64,000 bases of DNA. It comes from Candidatus Gastranaerophilales bacterium (GTDB lineage: Bacteria > Cyanobacteriota > Vampirovibrionia > Gastranaerophilales > Gastranaerophilaceae). Position 1 is the first letter of the stretch, and each line of letters starts with the position of its first letter. The notes beneath the pieces were generated by a model that had not been told where the DNA came from, did not search any database, and saw only the letters and a list, made by a program, of their open reading frames with translations. The translations under genes and the position numbers were made by a program. Below, piece by piece: positions 21,585 to 30,517 of this stretch. The stretch is taken from assembly GCA_944323395.1 (NCBI GenBank), contig CALUSI010000007.1, positions 34,362 to 98,361 of the forward strand. The letters run 5' to 3'.

Positions 21585-22058
21585 ATGTCAATACAACCAG
21601 TACAATCAGCTCAAACATACAGTCCGGTTAAAAAGGCTGCAAAAACAGTTATAAAAGGAGCAATTGTTGCATCTGCAGTAGCTACAACATTAGCATTAGG
21701 TGCAAAAAGTGGAAAATTTGCAGTAAATGAAAAAACTAATAAATTCGCAGCAAAAGCTTTACCTTATTTAGAAAAAGCCGGTAATTTTATAAATAAAAAA
21801 GCAGGTGAAGTTGTTGATAAATTTGCACAAACAGGAATCAAGGAAAAAATTACAGGTTCAAAAACATATATAGTTGCAAAAGAAAAAGCAGAAGGAATTT
21901 TAACAAAAATAAGAGATAGTAAACTTCTGACAAATATAAGAGAAGCCAGATTACAAAGATTTGTGGATAAATTCAAAACGAATATTGGCAAATATAATCC
22001 AGATAAAGCAAGTGTAGCAGATAAAGCAGCTGAAACTTTTAATAATTTTGTAAAATAG
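21585..22058 (+). CDS. Small helical protein of the MSIQPV group
   Basis: 157 residues. AGGAG lies 8 nt before the ATG and a terminator follows, so it is monocistronic. The N-terminus MSIQPVQSAQ is almost the same as that of the 94-aa protein at 56733. A short hydrophobic segment (GAIVASAVATTLALGA, residues about 25-40) is followed by Lys/Ala-rich amphipathic helices, with repeated words such as EKAGNFINKKAGE. No domain is recognised. The shared N-terminus with unlinked genes suggests a common targeting or assembly signal (inference). Confidence 0.7.
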   Translation: MSIQPVQSAQTYSPVKKAAKTVIKGAIVASAVATTLALGAKSGKFAVNEKTNKFAAKALPYLEKAGNFINKKAGEVVDKFAQTGIKEKITGSKTYIVAKEKAEGILTKIRDSKLLTNIREARLQRFVDKFKTNIGKYNPDKASVADKAAETFNNFVK

Positions 22059-22080
22059 TTATTTTATAACTTATTAATAA

Positions 22081-22111
22081 AAAAAGAGAAACTAAATTAG
22101 TTTCTCTTTTT
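22081..22111. terminator. Bidirectional terminator between the 157-aa gene and pheA
   Basis: AAAAAGAGAAACT (22081-22093) pairs with AGTTTCTCTTTTT (22099-22111) around AAATT. The hairpin is flanked by A and T runs and lies between two convergent genes, so it can stop both transcripts. Confidence 0.85.
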
Positions 22112-22965
22112 TAGATGTAAACTTTAAAAGATCCCAAGATTTTAAAGAAATCGACAAAATTCATGATTTCATCTATAGCTTTTTTAACATTTTTGTCAGT
22201 TTTTAAGCCATCAATTTCAACAAAAAATAGATATTCACCAAGTTTCCTTTTTGATGGTCTTGAATCAATATATGTAAGATTCAAACCATGCTTTGAAAAA
22301 ATCTGCAAAACATCACAAAGCGCCCCCGGATAATTTTTTGTGGATAAAATTATTGAGGTTTTACCGGTATTTTCACAACAAACACTACCTCTGCCAAGTA
22401 TATAGAACCTTGTTTTATTATCTTTTTCATCATTTATATCATTTGATAATATATTCAAATTAAACAACTGGGCACAAGTCTCATTTGCTATTGCCGCAAT
22501 TGAATAATCATCTTCAGTTGAAACTTTCTGAGCTGCATAGCTTGTAGATGAAACTTCTTTTAATTCAACATCAGGAAAATTTTGATATAAAAACTTACTG
22601 CATTGTGCTAAAGCCTGCGGATGTGAATATATTTTTCTTATTTTTGTTTTATCTTTTGACTTTGAAAGTAACATATGCCTTATAGGTAAAGTAATTTCAC
22701 CTAGTATATGGATTTTATCATCTTTTATATCTAAAAAATTACCTATAGTTTCTCTAACGATTCCTTCTATTGAATTTTCGATAGGTAGAATGCATATTGA
22801 GTTTGAATCTTTTTCCAGATTTTTCAAAGCAGACTTTATACTTTTCTCTGCAATCTTATTATCAACTCTTATAGAACTCAATTCAAGAAATTTAAGCATA
22901 GCATTATGCGTATTTGAACCATCAGGACCTAAATAATAAATATTTTCAATTGATTTTTCATACAT
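22111..22965 (-). CDS. pheA: Prephenate dehydratase
   Basis: 284 residues. It converts prephenate to phenylpyruvate for phenylalanine synthesis. The catalytic domain shows YLGPDGSNTH at the start, PIENSIEGIV, and the TRF motif (NKTRFYILG). A C-terminal ACT domain has PGALCDVLQIF and DSRPSKRKLGEYLFFVEIDG, the GALV- and ESRP-like phenylalanine-binding motifs, so feedback inhibition is expected. There is no chorismate mutase domain, making this the monofunctional form. The length is typical (about 280). AGGAAAAGG lies upstream of the ATG. Confidence 0.95.
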   Translation of the reverse strand: MYEKSIENIYYLGPDGSNTHNAMLKFLELSSIRVDNKIAEKSIKSALKNLEKDSNSICILPIENSIEGIVRETIGNFLDIKDDKIHILGEITLPIRHMLLSKSKDKTKIRKIYSHPQALAQCSKFLYQNFPDVELKEVSSTSYAAQKVSTEDDYSIAAIANETCAQLFNLNILSNDINDEKDNKTRFYILGRGSVCCENTGKTSIILSTKNYPGALCDVLQIFSKHGLNLTYIDSRPSKRKLGEYLFFVEIDGLKTDKNVKKAIDEIMNFVDFFKILGSFKVYI

Positions 22966-23045
22966 TTGCTAAACCTTTTCCTATTATAATAAAATAGATT
23001 AATATTATAACTAATTGTACATAAAATAAATAAAAAGGGTAAATT

Positions 23046-24425
23046 ATGACAAATATAAAATTTGGTACTGATGGTTGGCGTGCAATTTTAAATAAAGACT
23101 TTACATATGAAAACACAGATAAAGTTATAAATGGAATTTCATCTTATATATATAAAGAATCCAAATTTGAAAAAAAAATCCTAATAGGATATGATCCGAG
23201 AAATCAAGCAGATACTTTTGCCTTTTATATTGCTGAGAAATTGTCTTCCCTAGGATTTGAAGTTGAAGTAAGTTCTAAAATAATTGCCACACCTGTATTG
23301 GCATATTCGGCATTAGAAGAAAATGCCTATGCGATAATGTTAACAGCCTCACACAATCCTCCGGAATATTTAGGAATAAAATTTATTCCACCATATGGCG
23401 GGCCTGCCGAAGATTATATGGTCCAAGAAATTGTTAATAATTTAGAGATTGCGTTTAATTATAAAAGAGATAAAAAAGAATATAAAAAAGTTTCTTTTGA
23501 AGAAGAATATATTAAACATATAAAAAATATTATTAATTTAGAAAAAATAAAAAAATCAGATATCAAAATAAATTATGACGGACACCATGGTGCAGCAGGG
23601 CTTTTATTTAAAAGAATACTTGATGAATACGGAATCGAAAACAATTCACAAAATTTGGAAAGAGACATCAATTTTGGCGGTTACATGCCTGATCCAAAAG
23701 AAAAATATTTACCCCAATTAAAAGCATTATGCAAAGAAAATGGACATATTGGCTTAAGTAATGATGGAGACGGTGACAGATTCGGGGTTTTTGATGAGAA
23801 TGGAATATTTATAAGTGCAAATGATATTATAGCAATGCTTTTAAATCACTTAGTAACAAATAAAAATTACTCCGGAAAACTTGCAAAAACAGTAGGGGCA
23901 AGTTCTATGCTGAACTTATATGCAGATAAAAAAGATATTGAAGTTATAGAAACACCTGTAGGCTTTAAATGGCTTGGTGCTGCAATGAGAAAAGAAGATA
24001 TAATAATAGCAGGAGAAGAATCCGGTGGTCTCAGTATAAAAGGACATATTCCGGAAAAAGACGGAATACTTGCAAATCTATTAATTATGGAAATGATGGC
24101 ATATGAAAACAAAAAATTATGCGTTATACACAAAGAATTCTTATCAGACTTAAATAAAAACTTTATAAATGACAGAATAGATTTACAACTTGAATCTAAA
24201 GAAAAACAGGAAGAAATAATAAATAAATTCAAAACATATTCTCAAATAGGAGAATATAAAATAACAGACTCCAGTACAATGGATGGCTTAAAAATATATC
24301 TTGAAGACGGAAGCTGGATTTTAATAAGAAAAAGCGGCACCGAACCGCTTTTAAGGATATATGTTGAGTCAGACAAGGAAGAAAAGATAATAAAACTAAA
24401 AGAATATATTAAACAATTGTGTTAA
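23046..24425 (+). CDS. Phosphoglucomutase/phosphomannomutase family protein
   Basis: 459 residues. It interconverts hexose 1- and 6-phosphates. The phosphoserine loop (TASHNPPEYLG, near residue 100), metal loop (NDGDGDRFG), sugar-binding loop (GEESGGLSIKGHIPEKDG) and phosphate-binding loop (RKSGTEPLLRIYVES) are all intact. The GEESGG form suggests glucose rather than glucosamine as substrate, but mannose is possible. It is divergent from pheA. Its 3' end overlaps the small secreted-protein gene by 17 bp, tail to tail. Confidence 0.93.
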   Translation: MTNIKFGTDGWRAILNKDFTYENTDKVINGISSYIYKESKFEKKILIGYDPRNQADTFAFYIAEKLSSLGFEVEVSSKIIATPVLAYSALEENAYAIMLTASHNPPEYLGIKFIPPYGGPAEDYMVQEIVNNLEIAFNYKRDKKEYKKVSFEEEYIKHIKNIINLEKIKKSDIKINYDGHHGAAGLLFKRILDEYGIENNSQNLERDINFGGYMPDPKEKYLPQLKALCKENGHIGLSNDGDGDRFGVFDENGIFISANDIIAMLLNHLVTNKNYSGKLAKTVGASSMLNLYADKKDIEVIETPVGFKWLGAAMRKEDIIIAGEESGGLSIKGHIPEKDGILANLLIMEMMAYENKKLCVIHKEFLSDLNKNFINDRIDLQLESKEKQEEIINKFKTYSQIGEYKITDSSTMDGLKIYLEDGSWILIRKSGTEPLLRIYVESDKEEKIIKLKEYIKQLC

Positions 24426-24663
24426 AAATAAATAAATCATTATAAAAAACAGATGGAGATATTTTCCCAAAGAAAATATCTTCATTTATTTTTTTAGAGA
24501 AGTAGTTATCAATATCGGCTAAAACCTCTCTATTTTTTTCAGCCTGTATTTTTTCAATATCTTGAATAGAACACGCATAACCAGTTGTACAATAAGCATA
24601 GACATTGACGCAAACATTAAAAAAAATAAAAAAAAGCATAAATAGTTTCAAAAATCTTTTCAT
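24409..24663 (-). CDS. Small secreted protein with Sec signal peptide
   Basis: 84 residues, ATG at 24663 with GGAG 6 nt before it. Residues 1-23 form a clear signal peptide (Lys/Arg, long hydrophobic core, VYA cleavage site). The mature part is about 60 residues with two Cys (YCTTGYACS) that could form a disulfide or bind a ligand. I recognise no family. It is divergent from the kinase gene at 24857, with a palindrome between them. Confidence 0.65.
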   Translation of the reverse strand: MKRFLKLFMLFFIFFNVCVNVYAYCTTGYACSIQDIEKIQAEKNREVLADIDNYFSKKINEDIFFGKISPSVFYNDLFIFNTIV

Positions 24664-24714
24664 ATTCCACTCCGTTAAAATTAAGAATAGCCACCCATAT
24701 ATATTTTGAAGAAT

Positions 24715-24732
24715 AATGTAAAGATTTACATT
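24715..24732. promoter_or_regulatory. 18-bp palindrome, candidate operator
   Basis: AATGTAAA-GA-TTTACATT is a perfect dyad in the divergent intergenic region. A second half-site (AATGTAAAA) is at 24770-24778, overlapping the -10 box of the 24857 gene. A repressor site is the simplest reading. Confidence 0.4.
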
Positions 24733-24751
24733 CCACTTTGTAATTAAATAT

Positions 24752-24779
24752 TTGACTGCCTAAAAGTTTAATGTAAAAT
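24752..24779 (+). promoter_or_regulatory. Promoter for the P-loop kinase gene
   Basis: TTGACT (24752-24757) and TAAAAT (24774-24779) are 16 bp apart. The predicted leader is about 70 nt long before the ATG at 24857. Confidence 0.5.
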
Positions 24780-24856
24780 CATGAGTACAAAGTAAAATAA
24801 AATTTATATATCTTAAACAGATAGCAAAAATTATTTTTTGGAGTATTTCTCTAAGT

Positions 24857-25726
24857 ATGAATTCCCTATTAGAAAAAGAAAAAATACAAAATGATAAAAT
24901 TTTAAAACCTGATTTTTCTACAAAATCAGGAAGAGAGTTTTTAGCAATCTATTTGAATTCAAAATTCAAACAAATTTTGAGCTATGATAGAAATAGTGAC
25001 ACGCCGATTTTTAAGAGTATTCATCCTTCTTTTATTCCGAAGTTCACAAAGAGATTAATAAATAATCCTGAAAAACATTTTTTAATCGGAATAAGTGGTG
25101 AATCGGCGAGTGGAAAAACCACTATTTGCAACACAATTAAACTTGCTACAGAACGATTAAACATGCCAATCGAAATTTTAAGTGCTGATAATTATTTTAG
25201 AGATATATCAACGCTTATTAGTAAGTATGGTTCGTTTGATAAACTGCTTGAATCCGGTTACGATGTTGATTCTCCGGACAATTTCAATATGGAACAATTA
25301 TTTATAGATTTAGAACAACTATCAAGAGGTATAGATGTAAGAATACCTCAATATTTAGTAAATGGAACAGGCGTTGTTGTTCCAAATGCAATTCCAAAGA
25401 AAGCACAAAAAATAATTGTTGTTGAAGGTATGGCAACAATGTACGGAAAAGTTGCTGATTTATTTGATATCAAACTTTATGTTGATATAGATCCCGAAAT
25501 TCAAGAAAAATGGTTTTTATATAGAGCCCAAACATCAAGAAATCAAAATGAAGAAAATGCAAGAAAGCAACTTGCATATGTAAGAGAAGCTTCAAAGAAA
25601 TATATTCTTCCTAAGAAAAATAACTCAGACATAATAATAAACGGAGCTTCTTCTTTGGAATATTTTACTCAAATTATTGATTATATTTATCAAATTACAA
25701 ATAATTTCTCAAATCCCGAACAATAA
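24857..25726 (+). CDS. Uridine kinase/phosphoribulokinase-family P-loop kinase
   Basis: 289 residues. The Walker A motif GESASGKTT is at about residue 80, followed by a DNYFRD loop and a Walker B-like IIVVEGMATMYG, which is the uridine kinase/phosphoribulokinase pattern. Phosphorylation of a nucleoside or sugar phosphate in the cytoplasm is expected, but the substrate is not certain. The N-terminal 70 residues before the P-loop are longer than in uridine kinase. GGAG lies 13 nt before the ATG, somewhat far. A strong terminator follows. Confidence 0.75.
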   Translation: MNSLLEKEKIQNDKILKPDFSTKSGREFLAIYLNSKFKQILSYDRNSDTPIFKSIHPSFIPKFTKRLINNPEKHFLIGISGESASGKTTICNTIKLATERLNMPIEILSADNYFRDISTLISKYGSFDKLLESGYDVDSPDNFNMEQLFIDLEQLSRGIDVRIPQYLVNGTGVVVPNAIPKKAQKIIVVEGMATMYGKVADLFDIKLYVDIDPEIQEKWFLYRAQTSRNQNEENARKQLAYVREASKKYILPKKNNSDIIINGASSLEYFTQIIDYIYQITNNFSNPEQ

Positions 25727-25735
25727 GAATGTAAT

Positions 25736-25764
25736 AAAAACCTCTCTATAATAGAGAGGTTTTT
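25736..25764 (+). terminator. Strong intrinsic terminator after the kinase gene
   Basis: AAAAACCTCTCTA (25736-25748) pairs with TAGAGAGGTTTTT (25752-25764), loop TAA, ending in a T run. Confidence 0.9.
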
Positions 25765-25783
25765 ATATATAGACAAAGTTAAA

Positions 25784-25804
25784 GTCCTTATAAAAAATAA
25801 GGAC
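25784..25804. terminator. Second hairpin, probably terminating the 99-aa gene from the other side
   Basis: GTCCTTA (25784-25790) pairs with TAAGGAC (25798-25804) around a 7-nt loop. A CCTTTTT run follows on the plus strand and a weaker T-rich run on the minus strand. Confidence 0.5.
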
Positions 25805-25831
25805 CCTTTTTATATTATATGAAAAGAAGAA

Positions 25832-26131
25832 TTAGTTTGCCGCTTTAGGTGGTTGTTTTGGCTGAATTTTTTCTGCTATTTTAGAAAATACTGTATTTGC
25901 CAAAGCACCAATTCCGGATAAAAGAGCCATTCCTATAACAAAGTTTGCAGCATATTTACCCTTTCCTCCGCAATTATTGACCACTTGCATCATGTCTTTT
26001 GGACGAGATACCCAAGAAATTGCAGTTGAAGCGGTTAAAACACCAGCTGTTAAAGCCGCACCGGTTTTTGCCGCTTTGTATTTATTGTTTTTTCTTGTTG
26101 TAGGTTGAATATTTACTGCATTTACTTTCAT
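25832..26131 (-). CDS. Small protein with two hydrophobic segments, MKVNAVN N-terminus
   Basis: 99 residues, with AAAAAGG upstream of the ATG. The N-terminal signature MKVNAVNIQ recurs in other small proteins here (for example MKVSPINFS at 44108). Two hydrophobic, Ala/Gly-rich stretches (AALTAGVLTASTAISWV and AANFVIGMALLSGIGALA) suggest a membrane hairpin. It ends in a Pro/Lys tail. Function unknown. It is flanked by terminator hairpins, so it is probably transcribed alone. Confidence 0.65.
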   Translation of the reverse strand: MKVNAVNIQPTTRKNNKYKAAKTGAALTAGVLTASTAISWVSRPKDMMQVVNNCGGKGKYAANFVIGMALLSGIGALANTVFSKIAEKIQPKQPPKAAN

Positions 26132-26202
26132 AATTTTAACCTTTTTCCGTACTTACTTAAGACCGGTAAAAATTTTTTTTTGTTATTTAATAAAATTCAT
26201 CT

Positions 26203-27111
26203 TTACATTTTATAACAATTCGTAATATATTTAAGCATATTTGCTAAAGATTCTTTTTCAATATCAAACCAATGAATATCTTTATTTGCATTAAACCAAC
26301 TTATTTGTCTTTTGGCATAACGGCGAGTATTTTGTTTTAAAAGATTTGAAGCTGTTTCAAAATCTGTTTCCCCTTTGAGATAAGGAAATAATTCTTGATA
26401 ACCGATTGTTCCGAGAAGAATCTTATTTTCGCCATATTTATCAAAAAGTTTTTTAGCTTCATCAAGTAAACCTTGCTCAAACATTACATCTACTCGCTTA
26501 TTTATACGTTCGTATAGGAAATCTCGATTTTGAGTATTCAAGCCATACCACAAAACATTATATTCACTTTCTTTCTTTTTCTGGGCTTTACTCATAGGTA
26601 TACCTAAAGTAAGACAAACCTCAAGCGCTCTTATTATTTTAACCTTATTATTAAAATGTATTTTTTCAGCTATATCAGGATCTTTCTCTTTTAGCAAAGA
26701 AAAAAGTTCTTCGGAAGATTTTTTTTCTAATTTTTCACGTAATTCTTTATTAGGCTCAACTCTTGGCAAATCAAAATCTTGTAATAATACCCTAAAATAT
26801 AAACCAGTTCCGCCCACTAGAATTGGGGCTTTTCCTTTGTTGATTATCTCTTTTATTTTTATATTGGCATCATCACAGAAATTAGCAACTGTATATTCTT
26901 GATTAACATCTATAATATCCATTAAATAATGAGGAATACCATCTTGCTCTTTTAAACCAGGTTTTGCACTTCCTATATCTAACTCTTTATATATTTGCCT
27001 TGAATCAACAGATATAATTTCACCATCAAATTGCTTAGCTAATTCAATGGATAATTTAGTTTTCCCCGATGCACTCGGTCCTGTTATTGCTATTATTTTT
27101 TGTTTTGTCAT
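26203..27111 (-). CDS. miaA: tRNA dimethylallyltransferase
   Basis: 302 residues. It adds the isopentenyl group to A37 of UNN-reading tRNAs. The P-loop GPSASGKT is at the N-terminus, followed by EIISVDSRQIYKELDIGSAKP, GIPHYLMDIID and VGGTGLYFRVLL, all MiaA hallmarks. YAKRQISWF near the end marks the tRNA-binding part. The length is normal. The start lies inside the 3' end of the upstream membrane-protein gene (56-nt overlap) and has no clear Shine-Dalgarno, suggesting coupled translation. Confidence 0.97.
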   Translation of the reverse strand: MTKQKIIAITGPSASGKTKLSIELAKQFDGEIISVDSRQIYKELDIGSAKPGLKEQDGIPHYLMDIIDVNQEYTVANFCDDANIKIKEIINKGKAPILVGGTGLYFRVLLQDFDLPRVEPNKELREKLEKKSSEELFSLLKEKDPDIAEKIHFNNKVKIIRALEVCLTLGIPMSKAQKKKESEYNVLWYGLNTQNRDFLYERINKRVDVMFEQGLLDEAKKLFDKYGENKILLGTIGYQELFPYLKGETDFETASNLLKQNTRRYAKRQISWFNANKDIHWFDIEKESLANMLKYITNCYKM

Positions 27112-27916
27112 AGTAAAAACAGAATACCAAAAGCAAATAATAATTTAAATATATAGTAAACAGTATTATTAAAATAACAAATGAAAGCGAATTTGACCCC
27201 AAAAGAACAGATAAAATATTCAAAAATACATATAGAATAAAAATAACAACAAGTATTGCAACAACACCTAATAAATTTTTAAAGAAAAATTTTAGCGCAA
27301 GCCAAAAGGACTTTAATATATTCACATTTTCAAAACTAACTACAGCAAAATGTAATACAATGAAAAAATTTACTATGGATGCTGCAATATTAAAAATAAC
27401 CATCCAGCTCATAAAAGTAATTTTATCTTGAATTGTAATACTATTTACATAGTTAAGAATTTCAGCTTGAGAAGAAGCCTTTAAGATTTTAGGGAAATCA
27501 TTTATTATTTTAGGCTCGCCAAAAACACTCATACAAAATTTAGTAACAATATACAATGTTGTTGCATATAAAATGAATAATATAATATATGAACCTGCTG
27601 TTTTTAAGAAATCCGCACCAACTCCTTCAAAGAATTTTTTAAAATTTTGAACAGCTTTTAGCGCTATTTCTTCTTTGGAATCATTCTCATTATAATTTAA
27701 AACACCCTGTTTATTTATATAAAACCAACCTGCACTAAAAGCAATAAACATAAGTACTATAGATAACATTAAAACTATTTTGGGTATGCTAAAAATATTT
27801 CTTCCAAGAAGAAAGGTAAATGCTGTCATTAATAATAATAAACCTAAGAGTAATGGTTGTATAAATATTAAATTATTTTTCAATATATAAAATGATTTTT
27901 TAAATATTTCTAACAT
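27056..27916 (-). CDS. Multi-pass membrane protein of unknown function
   Basis: 286 residues with about six predicted TM helices (for example PLLLGLLLLMTAFTFLLG, IVLMLSIVLMFIAFSAG, YIILFILYATTLYIV, FILYVFLNILSVLL). The plan resembles small DUF4013/glycerophosphoryl-diester-phosphodiesterase-membrane-domain-like integral proteins, but I cannot place it firmly. A TGA-TATAAT box lies 6 nt before the ATG and there is no true Shine-Dalgarno, so the mRNA may be leaderless. It overlaps miaA by 56 nt. Confidence 0.7.
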   Translation of the reverse strand: MLEIFKKSFYILKNNLIFIQPLLLGLLLLMTAFTFLLGRNIFSIPKIVLMLSIVLMFIAFSAGWFYINKQGVLNYNENDSKEEIALKAVQNFKKFFEGVGADFLKTAGSYIILFILYATTLYIVTKFCMSVFGEPKIINDFPKILKASSQAEILNYVNSITIQDKITFMSWMVIFNIAASIVNFFIVLHFAVVSFENVNILKSFWLALKFFFKNLLGVVAILVVIFILYVFLNILSVLLGSNSLSFVILIILFTIYLNYYLLLVFCFYYDKTKNNSNNRTECIGEN

Positions 27917-28044
27917 TCCCTGATTATATCACATGTAAAAAATAAATAAATAGCTTAGCAGTTAGTAATGAAAAGTAATAATTAGTAAAAAGATTATGTG
28001 TTTTTGGTAAAATGTATAGAGTATAGAGAAAATGGATTGGGGTA

Positions 28045-29403
28045 ATGAAAGAGAGAATCGTTCTTTTATCTATAATATCTTCATTATTAATACTTTTATA
28101 TTTCTTTCAAAATAATATGAATACACCATGTGCATTTATGACCATATTGATTTTTATGGCTTTATATACTGCGTACATGCAAATAGCTTTCAAACATAGA
28201 GTGAGAAAACAAAGAAAACATCCTGTAGAAAAGAACTACAATTATAAACCTTATGTAAGTATATTAATACCTGCACATAATGAAGCTGAAGTTATATCTA
28301 AGACAATAGAAAATATATCTAAAATAGAATATCCGAAATATGAAATTATAGTTATTGATGATAGAAGCACAGATGATACAGCGTTAGTTCTTGAGAAAAT
28401 AAGCAATGAATATCCTAATATGAAATATTTTTCAAGAACAAAAGAAGCATTTCCGGGTAAATCTGCAGTATTAAATGATGCAATGAAAATTGCAAAGGGA
28501 GATGCAATTCTTGTTTTTGATGCTGATGCAAGAGTAAAACCGGACTTTTTAAAAGAATTAATTCCAGCTCTTGAACCGGAACAAGTAGGTGCTGTACAAG
28601 CAAGAAAAGTAATCATAAACAGAGAACAAAATTTCTTAACACGTTGCCAAGATAATGAAATGGCAGTAGATACCCACTTCCAAGTAGGAAGAGACGCTGT
28701 TAAAGGTGCTGTTGAATTAAGAGGTAACGGTGAATTAATAAAAAGAAAAGCACTTGAAGATGTTAACGGTTGGAATATTTATACAATTACAGATGACCTG
28801 GATTTATCAACCAGATTGCAAATTAAAGGCTGGGATGTTCGTTTTTGTCCCGATGTTTGTGTATATGAAGAGGGAGTTCCGTCTTATATTCCTTTAGTAA
28901 AACAAAGAAGACGCTGGATTGAAGGAAGCATAAGAAGATATCTTGAACATTTTTCAGACGTATTAACCTCCAAGGACATTTCTTTACGTGTAAGTTTAGA
29001 TATGACTGCTTATATTACGGAATTTATTTTGCCTGTTTGGATGGTGTCAGAAGTAATGATTCAATCTTACAGATATATAAAAGATGATCCTAATTGGATA
29101 CTTTCATCTATGGCATTATCTACATTAATGTGCTGCTTCTTTATTGTTGCATTATTTTACAGTTTAAGAAAATATGTTAAATTAAAACCAATCGATAATC
29201 TAGTTCAATCGGTAACTACTGCATTATATATTGTAGTACTTTGGTTCCCGCTTGCAATTTTTATAATCTTTAAAATTATATTTATGAAAAATAATATGGA
29301 TTGGGGAAAGACAAAACATGGAACTGCAAAGGTTGTTCAAGACCTTTCTGTTGAAAAAAACCAATCAAAAGAAAAAGAAACCGAAACACTAATAAAAGTC
29401 TAA
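28045..29403 (+). CDS. Processive family 2 glycosyltransferase (membrane)
   Basis: 452 residues. Two N-terminal TM helices are followed by a GT-A catalytic domain and three or four C-terminal TM helices, the plan of cellulose/hyaluronan/poly-GlcNAc synthases. Catalytic signatures are SILIPAHNEAEVI, IDDRSTDD, FDADARVKP (DxD), ITDDLDLS (general base region) and QRRRW. It should transfer a sugar from a nucleotide donor to a growing glycan at the inner membrane. The donor is unknown. yidC follows by 16 bp. Confidence 0.9.
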   Translation: MKERIVLLSIISSLLILLYFFQNNMNTPCAFMTILIFMALYTAYMQIAFKHRVRKQRKHPVEKNYNYKPYVSILIPAHNEAEVISKTIENISKIEYPKYEIIVIDDRSTDDTALVLEKISNEYPNMKYFSRTKEAFPGKSAVLNDAMKIAKGDAILVFDADARVKPDFLKELIPALEPEQVGAVQARKVIINREQNFLTRCQDNEMAVDTHFQVGRDAVKGAVELRGNGELIKRKALEDVNGWNIYTITDDLDLSTRLQIKGWDVRFCPDVCVYEEGVPSYIPLVKQRRRWIEGSIRRYLEHFSDVLTSKDISLRVSLDMTAYITEFILPVWMVSEVMIQSYRYIKDDPNWILSSMALSTLMCCFFIVALFYSLRKYVKLKPIDNLVQSVTTALYIVVLWFPLAIFIIFKIIFMKNNMDWGKTKHGTAKVVQDLSVEKNQSKEKETETLIKV

Positions 29404-29419
29404 GAAGGGAGAATATACA

Positions 29420-30517
29420 GTGGATTTTACAACATTAACGGTAGAATTATTAAAAGGACTAAATAATCTTACAGGAAGTTACGGCTTGGCAATTATAGCC
29501 CTTACCGTTATCGTAAGACTTTGTCTATGGCCTTTAGGAGTTTCTCAACAACGTTCTATGAGAGCAATGCAAATTCTGCAGCCAAAAATGAAATTAATAC
29601 AAGAACGTTATAAAAATGATCCTCAAACAATGCAAAGGAAAATGATGGAGTTCTATAAAGAACACAAATTCAATCCAATGTCAGGTTGTTTGCCATTATT
29701 AATACAAATGCCAATATTCATTTTATTATATGCTGCATTAATCAGCCCTCAATTTATACAAGAAGCAGGTAATTCTCACTTCTTATTTATAGACAGACTC
29801 GATAAAACCTTAAGAGGAAATGCAGGAATTTCATATGATGGAACGTTCAGTGTTTCAAATAATGATAAATTTACCGTTTACAAAAAAGTTAAAGTGATTA
29901 TTGGCGACCAAGAACTCGATAATGTAAAAATTGATTCTAAAAATGCAATAAAGATTCAAGGCGAAATTGTTCCCGGTCAGCCAATGGATTTAAAAATCAA
30001 CCTTGATGATTTTAACTTAAAATACAGCCAATTAGATAAGGTTACTTCCGCATCAATTGATATACAGAATATGAAAACAAGAGAAGTCGAAACTGTTAAC
30101 TTTGAAAGACGCGATAACATAATGGCTGCATCAATACCAACAAATGCACCACAAGGTCAATTCCATTTTGATGTATTCATTTTAATTCTTCTTTTTGCAG
30201 GAACAATGATTGCGACTCAAAAAATCATGATGGCAACAAACAAAAATGTTCAACAAGATCCAATGCAAGCTCAAATGCAAAAAATGATGGGAACCATCAT
30301 GCCTGTTATGATTATATTTATGTTTGTTATCGCTCCAATTCCTGCAGGTGTTTTATTATACTTAGTTGTAAGTAATATAATTCAAATAATTCAAACTATA
30401 GTTATAAATAAACAGCTTGAAGCAGAAGATAACGCAAAACATGATGTAAAAGATTTATCTAACGCAAAAACAATTAACCCAATTGAAACAAAAACTATAG
30501 AAGCAGATAAAAAATAA
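29420..30517 (+). CDS. yidC: Membrane protein insertase YidC/Oxa1, cyanobacterial-like with extra loop
   Basis: 365 residues from GTG 29420, with AAGGGAG upstream. YidC inserts and folds inner-membrane proteins. Core features are IVRLCLWPLGVSQQRSM, GCLPLLIQMPIFILLY, and the final MMGTIMPVMIIFMFVIAPIP-AGVLLY helices. Between the second conserved helix and the FDVFILILLFAGTM helix there is an extracytoplasmic insert of about 120 residues rich in beta-type sequence. I recall an insert at the same place in cyanobacterial YidC, while most bacteria have a short loop. queA starts in the stop codon (TAATG). Confidence 0.95.
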   Translation: MDFTTLTVELLKGLNNLTGSYGLAIIALTVIVRLCLWPLGVSQQRSMRAMQILQPKMKLIQERYKNDPQTMQRKMMEFYKEHKFNPMSGCLPLLIQMPIFILLYAALISPQFIQEAGNSHFLFIDRLDKTLRGNAGISYDGTFSVSNNDKFTVYKKVKVIIGDQELDNVKIDSKNAIKIQGEIVPGQPMDLKINLDDFNLKYSQLDKVTSASIDIQNMKTREVETVNFERRDNIMAASIPTNAPQGQFHFDVFILILLFAGTMIATQKIMMATNKNVQQDPMQAQMQKMMGTIMPVMIIFMFVIAPIPAGVLLYLVVSNIIQIIQTIVINKQLEAEDNAKHDVKDLSNAKTINPIETKTIEADKK

